Part shown: piece by piece, positions 1 through 17,690 of the stretch | How positions within the stretch are numbered: position 1 is the first letter of the stretch | How the letters are laid out: each line of letters opens with the position of its first letter | Assembly (NCBI GenBank): GCA_029204225.1 | Contig: MU832195.1 | Coordinates: forward strand, 18,599 to 82,598 | Source: Diphasiastrum complanatum | Lineage: Eukaryota > Streptophyta > Lycopodiopsida > Lycopodiales > Lycopodiaceae | Reading direction: 5' to 3' | Length of the DNA: 64,000 nucleotides | The notes under the pieces: model-generated | What the model was told of the DNA's origin: nothing | Database searches by the model: none | The model's input: the letters and a program-made list of their open reading frames with translations, nothing else | Made by a program: the position numbers and the translations under genes

Positions 1-1349
1 TCAATGGTTTAATGTGATTAAAAGGAAATTTTTTCACCTACACAAAATTAAAAGTGAAGTTCTTTGACAAGATTAAAAGCACTAGCAAAATTAGAAGGTT
101 TAACTTGTGAAGAATCAAATATGACGGAATTCATTGTTACTAACAATTGCAAAAGTTCTACCAAGTAGAAATTCCATGGTCAAGACTTACCACTTTTTTG
201 TCACTATGACAACTATTCAAGTGGATACTAGGTTCTTGGAACTTGGATTCTCTTTGCACACCTTGGTTTCATCATAATGAATTTTCCATCTAATTTTTTT
301 CTTTTTCATACTATTAAATGACAAGTTCAATCAAGATGTGATTTTTTTTTCTCATTGCAGTTCACTTTGTTGTAGGCTTTGTAAAGCAGAACATGGTAGT
401 GCATAAAAGGAATTCCAATTTAAGTGTGGAAGTAAAGGATGACAAACAAATATTTTTTGGAACTTCAAGACTTATGTGCACTTTTTTAGTGCTATTCATT
501 AATATATATTCATGAATGTATGCATCTAAAGGAAATTTCTTCTTGACCCCAAGAATGCTTTGGATACATGTTACTATCATGGTAAACAATTTGACACAAT
601 GGAGGGAGCAAAAACCTTAGGACGGTATGTATGATGGGGGTTTATGCAATGGTGGTAGATAGAAGCAATGATTGTGACACCATAGAAGTCAAGGGTTTTA
701 CATATTTTTTAGATCTAGAGAGAAGGGTGGGGGGTTGACACATAGTTCTTATTAGCATTAAATTAGTGTTTGTTTGGTATAATATTGCAAAAATATGAAA
801 GATCAAAGCATCTATAGGTAGAAAAGCAACCTATGTTCATTTTGGAGCTACCAATACTCCACAACAAGTAGAGAAGATGAACATGAACTTTCGATGTGCT
901 CTAGAGACTAGTCAAAGTGGATAAAGGAAAACATCTATAGAATGACACTCCATTCTTTACCTATAAGAAAAATCATAATGGCAATGTCAAGACTACATGG
1001 CTTCTCGTAGATCATTCTAAGCGGTAACTTACTTCATGGATTGACCTTCCATTGGAAACAATATGAAGGCTTTTGTGAGTAGCAAATGGAGAAAAGGAAT
1101 GTCATTGTTACCCTTGAAAAGCTTTAGAAATGAACACATCGTTTTTAGGCTCAAAGCCATGGAGAATGCTCAGAATCTTATGTCTCAGTTCCCAACAAAT
1201 ATAGAGGCAATATGCTACTGGTGACAAGATACTCTGGACCAAATTTTTTACTAAGGATGCCCTAAAAATGAAGGTTACAATGTGGATGCACTTCTCTCTA
1301 TTTCCAACATTATTGAAAATAATCCTTTGCACAAACCTAGGGTAGTTCT
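1..1349. other. AT-rich stretch without recognisable gene
   Basis: No exon of the downstream hydrolase gene could be recognised here, although its 5' exons are missing and should lie in or before this stretch. Short open frames are unremarkable. Around 880-1340 there are faint copia-like reading fragments, too decayed to align by eye. Confidence 0.4.
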
Positions 1350-1607
1350 ATGGTCAAGGATGCAAAAGCTATTGGCTTACCAAGATCACTTTCCAAAGAG
1401 ATCAAGCCATGTGAGGCTTGTGCAATAGCAAAGTCACATAAAAAGCCATATCCAAAGTCTTCCATCAAGACTACACATCCATTGGAGTTGGTGTATCTAA
1501 CTAGTGTACTTTATAGGTATGGCATTGAAAACTGCAAGCCAATAGACTATCAAATATATTTTCTAGATCTAGATGAATCTAACCAACATTTGAATAATGA
1601 TCAGTAG
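1350..1607 (+). pseudogene. Copia pol fragment (pre-integrase domain, internally deleted)
   Basis: The frame reads GLPRSLSKEIKPCEACAIAK followed by a KSHKKPYPKSSIK-type stretch, which is the end of the GAG pre-integrase zinc region of Ty1/copia pol and closely matches the same region of the complete element at 12.7 kb. After about 50 residues it jumps to ENCKPIDYQ, which resembles the C-terminal part of reverse transcriptase. So a large internal deletion joined two pol regions. It lies upstream of the first visible exon of the hydrolase gene, probably inside one of its introns. Confidence 0.6.
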
Positions 1608-2160
1608 CTAGGTCAAGATTTGTTCAAGTAGTGATCATTTTATTAATTGTATGCCTTTATGATCCAAATGACATAGGATCCATAATTTTTGAACAAAAGA
1701 TTATTCTCTTTTGACTATTACTTTGGCTATGAGTTTCTTTATGCATGCTTAGCAAAGCAAGAGGTCTTTATAATAGAGTTGTAAAGTTTCTTGCTTTGAT
1801 TACTATATATACCAAATTCACTTGAATATGTCATAGTTGGTTTGGCTTGAAGAGATTTTAGACATCACTCATTGTAATAATCATAGAGAAAAAGAAACTC
1901 TTGAACAATCTTAATCACAAGTATTTTTTGTCAGGGAAATAATCAAACTTCCTCCACAATAATATGGATTGAAACATGCCTTCAAAGTTTTTATTTCTTT
2001 TTCTTATATATCCAAAAAAGATTTGAAAAATTAGATTTGATGCAGATAAAGTATTTTAAGCAAGAACATGGATTTACACTTAATGTGCATTAAGAACATT
2101 TACACTTAATAACATTAAGAAAGAGCATTTTCTAATTTTTACATACTCTGAAATGTGCAG

Positions 2161-9171
<7,011 letters not shown>

Positions 9172-9437
9172 CTTCAAAAAATATACATCAATACCAAGAG
9201 TTGTGAGCATATATGAGAGGAGCTTTTGATGTTGAGTCCTTGCATTGGTGAAGGCTGGATGTAAAGAAATTTTTTTCCAATAACAAATCAAGGCATCTCA
9301 TCACAATAACCCACAACCAAATGGTAATTACCACCTTGATATAGCTGTATTTTGCATGCCAATAAAGCATTGAAGAAGGCAAAAGCCAGCCCCTATCTAA
9401 ATGACATTGATCCATGTGGCCGGAATGTTCAAGAACT
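9172..9437. other. 3' flank of the hydrolase gene
   Basis: 266 bases between the stop codon and the insertion of copia element A. It probably holds the 3' UTR; I did not see a convincing single polyadenylation signal. The element's target duplication (GAACT) occupies 9433-9437. Confidence 0.5.
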
Positions 9438-10174
9438 TGTTGATTTTCACACGTGTGGACTGTCCACTACATGTACTTGTGATCTCCTAAGGTGTGTAGA
9501 TGCACCAAGATCAAGACTAGATTGAGATTCAAGATCAATCTTGAATCCTATGGCAAAAACACACTACTACATGCATTCAATCACTTCCAACTCTCACTCA
9601 CACGTGTGGGAAGTATTCAAAAAATAATCTAAGTAAAAACAAGCTGCTCTCCTCTGGTAGAGAGAGAAAATGCATCAAGAGCTCTCGGGTAGAGAGAGAA
9701 AGCTAGAAATCCAAAAACTCACAAAATCCATGAAATCACCAAATCAATTGATTTCAAAATGAGGAGTACAATGATACTAGTAGGTCCACGAGCTACCACT
9801 ATGCTTAACTATGATTGGACCACATTTTTTCACCTCTTGATCCTATTGGATCATTGATCTATGCACCTCTTAATTCTATTGGACTATATTCAAGCACACC
9901 TCAATTTCCTATTGGACCTCACAAGGTTCCACCTCTATATCCTATTGGACCTCTTGGAATTCATCAAACAAGAACTTTACACTTGTCTACACTCTAATTA
10001 GCAAGTGTTTAGCCTCTTACTCTATTTTGGCTCAATAGTGGCATTACAAGTGGAAATGCATAATTTGCCATCTATGCCAAATTTATTCCTATCAACATCC
10101 TACACCTAGATGCTTGATGTAAAAAACATAAGACCCCTATATCTAACATAGATAATCTTTTTCAATTCTTCACA
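9438..10174 (-). repeat. 3' LTR of copia element A
   Basis: Reads TGTTGATTTTCAC at its plus-strand left end and ends TTCTTCACA. It contains CACACGTGTG at 9448-9457 and 9599-9608 and a 33-bp-spaced CCAAT array (9814-9948). An ORF across 9815-9997 is only a product of that array. Confidence 0.92.
9814..9948 (-). promoter_or_regulatory. CCAAT-box array in LTR of element A
   Basis: On the sense (minus) strand CCAAT occurs five times; the plus-strand ATTGG copies start at 9814, 9845, 9878, 9911 and 9944, spaced 31, 33, 33 and 33 bp. The units are degenerate 33-bp tandem repeats also sharing a CACCTCT-like block. CCAAT boxes bind NF-Y complexes in plants; the role here is inferred. Confidence 0.55.
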
Positions 10175-10187
10175 CTCCTCCTAAAAA
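10175..10187 (-). other. Polypurine tract of element A
   Basis: On the minus strand TTTAGGAGGAG lies immediately before the 3' LTR, the expected position of the plus-strand primer for reverse transcription. Confidence 0.75.
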
Positions 10188-10192
10188 ATTAT

Positions 10193-11036
10193 CTATGAAG
10201 ATTTGAGCATTGATCTTGATATAACTCCAAGATTAGATCTATGCTTGATGAAAGCACTTTTGCTCAAAGGCTTGGTGAGTAGATCGGCAATACAAGAGGA
10301 CGAGTTGACATGCTCCAAATAGATTTCTCCTCCAATAAGCTTTTCTCTCACAAAATGGTGTGCCACTTCTATGTGCTTGCTTCTTGCATGAAATATGGGA
10401 TTATTGGCAAGAGCTTGGGCCGAGATGTTATCACACTTGATCATTGGTAGATCATCCTCCTTGATGCACTTAAGTTCCATTAATAACCTCTTGATCCAAA
10501 GCACTTCTTTGGTAGTTGTAGTGAGTGCTTTGTACTCGGCCTCACATGAAGAGAGAGATATAGTATCTTGCTTTTTGGAAAGCCAAGATATTAGATTGCC
10601 TCCAAGAAAGATAGTGTATGCACTAATAGACTTTCGATCCATTTTGTCACTTTGCAAAGTCCGAATCCGAGTAGCCAATAATGGATAGATCTTCACTTTT
10701 ATAGAGTAGACCATAATCACAAGATGAAGATACATATCTTAAAATCCTCTTGGCCATCTTCCAATGATGGATCTTAGGTTCTTGCATAAATTGACTCAAT
10801 TTGTGCACACAAAAACTAAGATCGGGCCTTGTAATGGTAAGCCAAATCAAGGAGCCTACAAGACTCCTAAAAAGTGTGATGTCCTCAAAGGATCTTTCAT
10901 CACCTTTATTAGGATCTTTTACAATTTGCTCCATTGGAGTATCTATGCTCTTAGAATTTTCCATATGGAATTTTTTCAACATAGAGTGAGCATATCTAGA
11001 TTGGCATATAAAGACATGATTTTCATAAAAAATCAA
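10193..11036 (-). pseudogene. Copia RT end and RNase H (frameshifted continuation)
   Basis: Two overlapping frames (11036-10647 and 10735-10193) continue the main ORF after frameshifts. The first has CQSRYAHSMLKKFHM, SLVGSLIWLTITRPDLSF and HHWKMAKRILRYV, the conserved C-terminal RT segment. The second has the copia RNase H pattern ISWLSKKQDTISLSSCEAEY, HARSKHIEVAHHFVREK and ADLLTKPL, and ends 18 bp before the LTR. Each shift is a change of one reading-frame step relative to the previous piece. Confidence 0.85.
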
Positions 11037-14000
11037 TTTCTAGGCCTAGGATGTAATGTATCTCTCCTAGATCTTGCATTTTAAACTCACATCCAAGTGC
11101 TAGCTTGGTTTCATCAACTAGCTTGAGACAACTTCCACAAAGAATAATGTCATCAACATAAATTAGAAGAATGACAATATTGCTATCAACAAACTTTAGA
11201 TACATGGAAGGATCATAGTCACTAAGAGTAAATCCTAGTGAGATAAGAAAAGAGTTAAGTCTTGAATACCATGATCTTGGTGCTTGCTTGAGTCCATAAA
11301 GACTTTTGAAGAGCAAGCACACTTTGGACTCATCCTTGATGAATCCTTGAGGTTGTTCCATATAGATCTCCTCCTCAAGATAACCATTTAGAAAAGCATT
11401 GGATACATCTAATTGTAACACCTTCCACTTGAAAAAACAAGCAAGAGAAATAAGAATTCTTATTGTCACCATCTTTGCAACGGGTGCAAAGGTCTCCTCA
11501 TAATCAAGACCATGGATTTGAGCAAATCCTTTGGCACATAATCTTGCTTTATGCTTGTTGATGGTGCCATCATGGTTGAACTTGATCCGAAATACCCACT
11601 TGCAACCAATCACATGCTTGTTGGAAGGAGGATCCACAAGCTCCCAAGTATTGTTGGTGATCAATGCATCATACTCTTGCTTCATGGCATCATACCACTC
11701 CTTGGTATTGAGTGCCTCTTGTACATTCTTTGGCTCTTCATGAGAGACATAAAAAACATAATTAGTGGAATCAAGATACAATTGTTTGCCTTTGTCAACA
11801 TATGAGAGCCTCTTAGGCTCGGATCTATCTCTCATGGATCTTCTTGGTGAAAAAATCCGAGGAGAGTCTTCTTCAAATCTCGACCCCATCACATCATGAT
11901 TGTCTTCAAAATCAATAATTGATGATGCATCCATAGATTTCTTGATCTCGGCCTCTTCAAATGATGAGTGTTGATCTTCATGAAAGACAACATCTCTACT
12001 TTCAATAACTTGAGAAGTAGAGAGTATAAAGACTCTATAGGCCTTCTTGGTGGATGAGTATCCAACCATGATCCCTTTGCATGCACTAGGATCTTCCTTC
12101 TTCCTTGTTTCCAAGGGAATATGGACAAAGCATAAGCATCCAAGAACTCTAAGGTGATCAACCTTAGGCTTCTTCAAAAATAAGATTTCATATGGTGACT
12201 TTCCTCCAAGAGCTATATGTGGGAGCCTATTGCAAAGATAATTTGCACAATTAATGGCTTCTCCCCAAAAATCTTTGGGCAAAGATGCCTCAATTCTCAT
12301 AGATTTTGCACATTCACATAGAGATCTATTCTTTCTCTCGGCCACTCCATTTTGAGATGGAGAGTAGGCACAAGAAAACTCTCTTTTAATGACTTCAAGC
12401 TCACAAAAGTCTTGAAATTTATTGGAGATATATTCACCACCTCCATCACTTCTAAGAGCTTTAATCTTGAATGAGAATTGCTTCTCTACATAGGCTTTGA
12501 AAATAAGGAAATGATCAAACACCATAGATTTTGAAGCAAGAAGATATATCCAAGTGAATCTTGTGTAATCATCAATGAAAGTAACAAAACAAGTGGCTCC
12601 TCCCTTGCTTGTAGTTGATGAGAAATGCACATCCGAGTGGATTAACTCCAAAGGATGCTTGCTTTTGATAGAAGATCTTGTAAATGGCTTTTTGTGAGAT
12701 TTAGCAATAGCACAAGCCTCACAAGGCTTGATCTTCTTGGAGAATGACTTTGGCAAGCCAATAGCTTTGGATTCTTTGATCATAGAGAGCATGGATTTGT
12801 AGTTGGGATGTCCCAACCTCCTATGCCATAATTCCTCCATAGAGAGCTTGTTCACAAGAGCAACATTACAAGCATTCACATACTCATTTGGATCTGGTTT
12901 ATAGATGCCACCAAATCTAGATCCTAATGCAAGTATCTCATCATTCTTCTTGATAGTGCAAGTATCAACATTGAATTTTACATCAAGGCCATTATCAAGC
13001 AATTGGCCAACACTAATAAGATTCTTGGTAAGCTTAGGTACATAAAGAGCTCTAGAGAGAGAAAGAACTTTAGAGGATGCAAGCTTCAAGGGAATGTTCC
13101 CTATGCCTTCAATAGGACATTCAAAATCATTTGCAGTGTATATTGATTTCTTCACTCCATCATAAGGTGCAATAGAAGAGAAAGAGTCCTTGGAGCTACA
13201 CATATGTGAAGAGGCTCCACTATCAATATACCATAGGTCGTCCTTCTTGAAAGGAGTAGATGAGAAACTAGAGACCATAAGAGATCCCTCTCCATCACTT
13301 GCAATAGTGTCTTCCTTCTCATTGGTAATATTGGCTTGCTTGAGTTGATTCTTCTTTTTGAAGCAATTGGTGGCATAATGACCTTTCTTGCCACAATAAA
13401 AGCACTTGATCTTCTTCTTCTTCTTGAGCTTGGATGATGAAGCATTAGAGGAATCATCTTCCTCCTCATCTTTGTCTTTGGATTTGACTTTGTCCTTGCT
13501 TGAGGATTGTTGATGTTGGTTCTTGCTCCTCTCTTTGTGCTTATCCTTGGCAAAGAGAGCTTTGCCATCATTATGAGTGAGAGAAAGCTTGTCCATCCTC
13601 AAGAGCTTATACTCTTGTCTTGATTCTTCTGAAATCAGCACACTTTGGAGAGCCTCCAAACTTGGTAGCTCCTCCTTAATGGCATAGGATTGGACAAGAT
13701 TATCAAATTCACTTCTCAAGCCATTGAGAATGACTTGAACTAGCTCATTTTGATTGATGGAATCACCAATACAAGCAAGCTCTCTATGAATATCTTTTAC
13801 TCTCAAAACATAACTAGATGCACTCTCATCACTCTTTTGGCTACTTTGAAAGATTTGATTCCTAAGAGTGAGAAGCCTAGAGGTATTCTTAGCCTCATAG
13901 ATAGTCTTGAGACAATCCCAAGCTTCTTTGGTTGTTGTACAAGTACCTATCTCCCTCAATATCTCATAAGAGACATTCATCTTAATGTAGTGGAGAGCCA

Positions 14001-14238
14001 TCCTAGCTCTCTTTTTGTATTTTTGAACCTCTTGAAGAACTTGTGGTTCTTCTTCAAGGCCAAGAACTATGTCCATCACGTCTTGAAGGATCAAGATGGA
14101 CTCCATCCTCATTTTCCAAATTGAATAATTTGAAGTGGTCAATCTTTCACTTGGTTCCAACAAGGATGAACCCATTGAAGACATTTGAAGTGAAGAAAAC
14201 TCAGATGATGAACAATAAATGTTGTTACACACTTTCAA
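11023..14238 (-). CDS. Copia gag-pol polyprotein of element A (gag, PR, IN, most of RT)
   Basis: The open frame is 1071 residues. Gag starts near MSSMGSSLLEPSERL (a Met at about residue 19 fits related elements), with a CCHC knuckle CFYCGKKGHYATNC near residue 280. Then come the aspartic protease (WYIDSGASSHM, about 337), the pre-integrase HRRLGHPNYKSM..CEACAIAK, the integrase core with IHSDVHF, RSDGGGEY and QNGVAERKNRS (D, D, E), and RT with LDVSNAFLNG and YVDDIILCG. The frame is lost just after the YVDD block (LGLEIDFL). In the element the product makes virus-like particles and new DNA copies. The long intact frame matches the low LTR divergence. Confidence 0.92.
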   Translation of the reverse strand: MKVCNNIYCSSSEFSSLQMSSMGSSLLEPSERLTTSNYSIWKMRMESILILQDVMDIVLGLEEEPQVLQEVQKYKKRARMALHYIKMNVSYEILREIGTCTTTKEAWDCLKTIYEAKNTSRLLTLRNQIFQSSQKSDESASSYVLRVKDIHRELACIGDSINQNELVQVILNGLRSEFDNLVQSYAIKEELPSLEALQSVLISEESRQEYKLLRMDKLSLTHNDGKALFAKDKHKERSKNQHQQSSSKDKVKSKDKDEEEDDSSNASSSKLKKKKKIKCFYCGKKGHYATNCFKKKNQLKQANITNEKEDTIASDGEGSLMVSSFSSTPFKKDDLWYIDSGASSHMCSSKDSFSSIAPYDGVKKSIYTANDFECPIEGIGNIPLKLASSKVLSLSRALYVPKLTKNLISVGQLLDNGLDVKFNVDTCTIKKNDEILALGSRFGGIYKPDPNEYVNACNVALVNKLSMEELWHRRLGHPNYKSMLSMIKESKAIGLPKSFSKKIKPCEACAIAKSHKKPFTRSSIKSKHPLELIHSDVHFSSTTSKGGATCFVTFIDDYTRFTWIYLLASKSMVFDHFLIFKAYVEKQFSFKIKALRSDGGGEYISNKFQDFCELEVIKREFSCAYSPSQNGVAERKNRSLCECAKSMRIEASLPKDFWGEAINCANYLCNRLPHIALGGKSPYEILFLKKPKVDHLRVLGCLCFVHIPLETRKKEDPSACKGIMVGYSSTKKAYRVFILSTSQVIESRDVVFHEDQHSSFEEAEIKKSMDASSIIDFEDNHDVMGSRFEEDSPRIFSPRRSMRDRSEPKRLSYVDKGKQLYLDSTNYVFYVSHEEPKNVQEALNTKEWYDAMKQEYDALITNNTWELVDPPSNKHVIGCKWVFRIKFNHDGTINKHKARLCAKGFAQIHGLDYEETFAPVAKMVTIRILISLACFFKWKVLQLDVSNAFLNGYLEEEIYMEQPQGFIKDESKVCLLFKSLYGLKQAPRSWYSRLNSFLISLGFTLSDYDPSMYLKFVDSNIVILLIYVDDIILCGSCLKLVDETKLALGCEFKMQDLGEIHYILGLEIDFL

Positions 14239-14907
14239 TAGGATCCAATAATTGAGTACTATCTCCTCCTATGAAGATCTTACAACAATTTGTGAATTGA
14301 TTCTCACTAGCTACACAAATCACTCTAAAACAAGATCTATTTCACATCAAACGATGGAGTATAGGCAAAGTTAGGATCCAACACTCTTAGCACGTGTGAA
14401 ATACACTAAGAAACCAAATTTGACTCAAATACAATGATATTGCATGAAACAAAATGGCTAAGATCTCAAAACAGTGCCTAGATCACATATAGATGAGATT
14501 GGCAAGCATACAACTGTGATTTTGGATCAACCAAGCAATCTCTTGACCAAACCAAATGTGTCCACCCAGGTCTAGGTGCCCTACCTAACCCTCTTCAAAA
14601 GCTTATAACTTTTGATTGGCTCAACCCAACAAAAAACTAGACAAAAATAGCTTCAAAACAAGCTATCAAGCAAGATAAATGGATCAAACATGAGAGAGAA
14701 CTTCCAAACTGAAATTGGATGTTCCTCACACGTGTCTGAGCACCTGATTCCGTACAGTACCAGGTCAGACCCAATCAATGTCCTTTTGATCGCTTTTGAT
14801 CCAAGATTGAACAAGATAGCTAGGAAAATGGGCCTGACAATTTCTAGCTCAAGATTGATGAAAATTTTTCACTTAGATGGATCAAAATGCATGGTAACCT
14901 TAGGTAG
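14239..14907 (-). other. Untranslated leader of element A
   Basis: 669 bases between PBS and gag with no open frame of note. It carries two further palindromes related to the LTR motif: CACGTGTG at 14391-14398 and CACACGTGTC at 14727-14736. Confidence 0.6.
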
Positions 14908-14919
14908 GCTCTGATACCA
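14908..14919 (-). other. Primer-binding site of element A
   Basis: On the minus strand it reads TGGTATCAGAGC, complementary to the 3' end of plant initiator methionine tRNA, directly abutting the 5' LTR. Confidence 0.9.
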
Positions 14920-15656
14920 TGTTGATTTTCACACGTGTGGACTGTCCACTACATGTACTTGTGATCTCCTAAGGTGTGTAGATGCACCAAGATCAAGACT
15001 AGATTGAGATTCAAGATCAATCTTGAATCCTATGGCAAAAACACACTACTACATGCATTCAATCACTTCCAGCTCTCACTCACACGTGTGGGAAGTATTC
15101 AAAAAATAATCTAAGTAAAAACAAGCTGCTCTCCTTGGGTAGAGAGAGAAAATGCATCAAGAGCTCTCGAGTAGAGAGAGAAAGCTAGAAATCCAAAAAC
15201 TCACAAAATCCATGAAATCACCAAATCAATTGATTTCAAAATGAGGAGTACAATGATACTAGTAGGTCCACGAGCTACCACTATGCTTAACTATGATTGG
15301 ACCACATTTTGTCACCTCTTGATCCTATTGGATCATTGATCTATGCACCTCTTAATTCTATTGGACTATATTCAAGCACACCTCAATTTCCTATTGGACC
15401 TCACAAGGTTCCACCTCTATATCCTATTGGACCTCTTGGAATTCATCAAACAAAAACTTTACAGTTGTCTACACTCTAATTAGCAAGTGTTTAGCCTCTT
15501 ACTCTATTTTGGCTCAATAGTGGCATTACAAGTGTAAATGCATAATTTGTCATCTATGCCAAATTTATTCCTATCAACATCCTACACCTAGATGCTTGAT
15601 GTAAAAAACATAAGACCCCTATATCTAACATAGATAATCTTTTTCAATTCTTCACA
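14920..15656 (-). repeat. 5' LTR of copia element A
   Basis: Same length (737 bp) and ends as the 3' LTR. It carries CACACGTGTG at 14930-14939 and 15081-15090 and the 33-bp-spaced CCAAT array at 15296-15430, which would sit in the promoter of the element. Confidence 0.92.
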
Positions 15657-16302
15657 GAACTGACATGTGGAAAAAGTCTTGAAGATATCTTGTATATGAG
15701 ATATTTCAAAAACAAAAAAGTTGTTGTCCACCATCAACATATTTGTGTGAGAATGCCTTAAGATTTTGAATGCATGAGCAGGCGAGATTTCAACCTCTAG
15801 TTCCTACGGCGCCTCTCTCCCCGTTGCAATGCAATGTTGGCCAATACCCAAGAGGGGCTAAAGATGGTTCACAATCTACAAATTGATATTCACTACAAAA
15901 GAATCACTTCTTTTACTTACCTTCATAAATGAGAAAGCACATGAGTTTGTTTGAGTAAGGATCGAATTGGCCAATTTTCATTTGTTGACTTCTACAAAGT
16001 TTGTTTGCTCTTTTTGTCACTAAAACCAAAATAATTATTTAGCTCTTCTATAATTAAGCCTAAAGAGAAGTGTGTCATGTGAGCGAGAGAAGCAATGATG
16101 CATAATTCATGAAATATCTACTGAACACCACGTGGATTCTCTCCTTGGATAGGTGTGGGTAGGTCCTGGTTGCAAGCCCTTCAGCTTCTGATCAACAACC
16201 GTGGTAAGGTCAGTGGTGAGCATTTTAATCTGCTCATTGCTTTGCGTGTGCAACCTCTCTATGGCGGATATAATGGTATCAGTGCTATTAGATGTGGAGA
16301 TG
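15657..16302. other. Intergenic stretch between copia elements A and B
   Basis: Begins with the second copy of the GAACT target duplication, then carries the original downstream flank of the hydrolase gene. No gene recognised; the ORF at 16155-16394 has no familiar motif. Confidence 0.5.
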
Positions 16303-16430
16303 GAAGCTGTAAGGATTTGAGATCAATTAAGATCCAAATCTACAATCGATCTTTGGTTACAAAAACAAACAACTCACCAATCTTGCCAATGTAGAAAAAT
16401 CAGCATCTACACTAAGATTAAGATGCAAAC
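16303..16430 (-). repeat. LTR fragment of family C, reversed
   Basis: Read on the minus strand, this matches the 3' part of the family C LTR at 21.54-21.65 kb (GTAGATGCTGATTTTTCTAC, then an ACCAAAGATC block and TGGATCTTAA). It is cut off exactly where element B begins, so B probably inserted into, or recombined with, a family C LTR. Confidence 0.65.
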
Positions 16431-17109
16431 TGATAAAAATGCAGAAAAATAATCCCATTTGATCCTAGAAATGATGGAGAAGCACCTACTTAAGATCCAA
16501 ACAATATCTAGAAGCTAGATTACTAATCAATGCATTGATTCCTAGCTTATATTGGCTTGAACTCCATGAATTAGCTCCAAAACTCTTCACATGTGTGAAA
16601 GTACGGCTTGATGCTGCCTGTGTATTGTACCTACAACTCCAAACTCATTCAATCATCACAAAAGAATCATATGCCAATAGCATTCATCAATCAAATCATA
16701 GACTCAAACTAGTCAAGAAGGAAAATCTCGATTTTGCTCATAATTAGATGGAAATCCCATCACATATTTATACATGTAGAGCTCAGATCTGAGCATATTA
16801 GGGCTTCAATGTATTCATCATAACATAACCCTAACATCTAACCTAAATATCCACTTGATCCACCCTATTTAGAGTCAATGCCTCGAGATCCAAAAACAAT
16901 GAGAAAAATGTTATTTTTAGCTCTTACTTTTTCTCTACCCTATCTATGCACTCTTTGGACATATCCCAAAAGTACCATTCCAAAGCTAGGTTAATGATTT
17001 GACTTAGAATAAGGTATCCTATTCTTTTGGCACGTGTGACATCCCACAACATGGCCTCAAAGTCATTTACAAGTGGTAATTGTGCAAACTAGCTTCTGTA
17101 AATTTAAGA
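16431..17109 (-). repeat. 3' LTR of copia element B
   Basis: The sense end is TTTTTATCA; the sense start is TCTTAAATTT, so the usual TG has become TC. It has a TATA-like TATAAAT (sense start 16772) and, 175 nt further on, CACATGTGTG (16588-16597), a C-to-T variant of the shared palindrome. Confidence 0.8.
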
Positions 17110-17122
17110 CTCCTCCTCACAA

Positions 17123-17644
17123 CTAATTTGAAAATAGCATAAACTTGCTTATCAACCATAGGGCTAATCTTAACTTCTCAAATGCAGCTCTTTGAAGTGG
17201 TTTAGTGAGGATATCAGCAATACATTCACTACTTGCCACATGCTCCAAAGATATCTCGTTTGATTGCACCTTCTCTCTCACAAAATGATGAGAGATCTCA
17301 ATATGTTTTGACCTTGCATGGAAGATTAGATTGGTTGCAAGGTGTTGGGCTGAAATGTTGTCATTGAAGAGAGTTGGAACAACATCTAAACTCATGACTT
17401 TCACCTCCATAAGTAGCCTCTTGATCCATAATAGCTCCTTTGTTGTAGTGGTGAGAGCTTTATACTCGGCTTCGGTTGAAGAAAGTGAAATGGTTTTTTG
17501 TTTCTTTGACAACCAAGAAACTACTCCTCCACCAATGAATGTTGCATAGGCTCTTGTGGACTTCCTATTCCTTTTTGTCACCTGCAAAATCCGAGTCAAT
17601 AAAGGCATGCAAATCAATGACATCTCCTCTTTAGAGAATTCCAT
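17123..17644 (-). pseudogene. Copia RNase H domain of element B
   Basis: Contains RKSTRAYATFIGGG, VSWLSKKQKTISLSSTEAEY, HARSKHIEISHHFVREK and ADILTKPL, the copia RNase H pattern. It is out of frame with the RT piece upstream (junction about 17645-17690). Ends at the purine tract. Confidence 0.85.
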
Positions 17645-17690
17645 GATCTAGAGTACTCGAGATGTATCTCAAGATCCTTTTAGCATTTTT

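Larger units (their letters stand above)
9438..15656 (-). mobile_element. Ty1/copia retrotransposon A, complete structure
   Basis: It is flanked by GAACT on both sides (9433-9437 and 15657-15661), has 737-bp LTRs beginning TG and ending CA, a primer-binding site for initiator Met tRNA beside the 5' LTR and a purine-rich tract beside the 3' LTR. The order gag, protease, integrase, reverse transcriptase, RNase H is that of copia. By eye the two LTRs differ at about nine positions (roughly 1.2 percent), so insertion was recent. It transcribes on the minus strand, opposite to the hydrolase gene, and starts 266 bp past that gene's stop. Two frameshifts in the RT/RNase H part suggest this copy is no longer autonomous. 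Confidence 0.93.

Noticed and set aside
9815-9997. Small ORF MDHIFSPLDPIG.. also present at 15297
   Set aside because: It lies inside both LTRs of element A and results from the 33-bp CCAAT repeat.
10395-14255. Plus-strand ORFs across element A
   Set aside because: Shadows of the minus-strand gag-pol frame.
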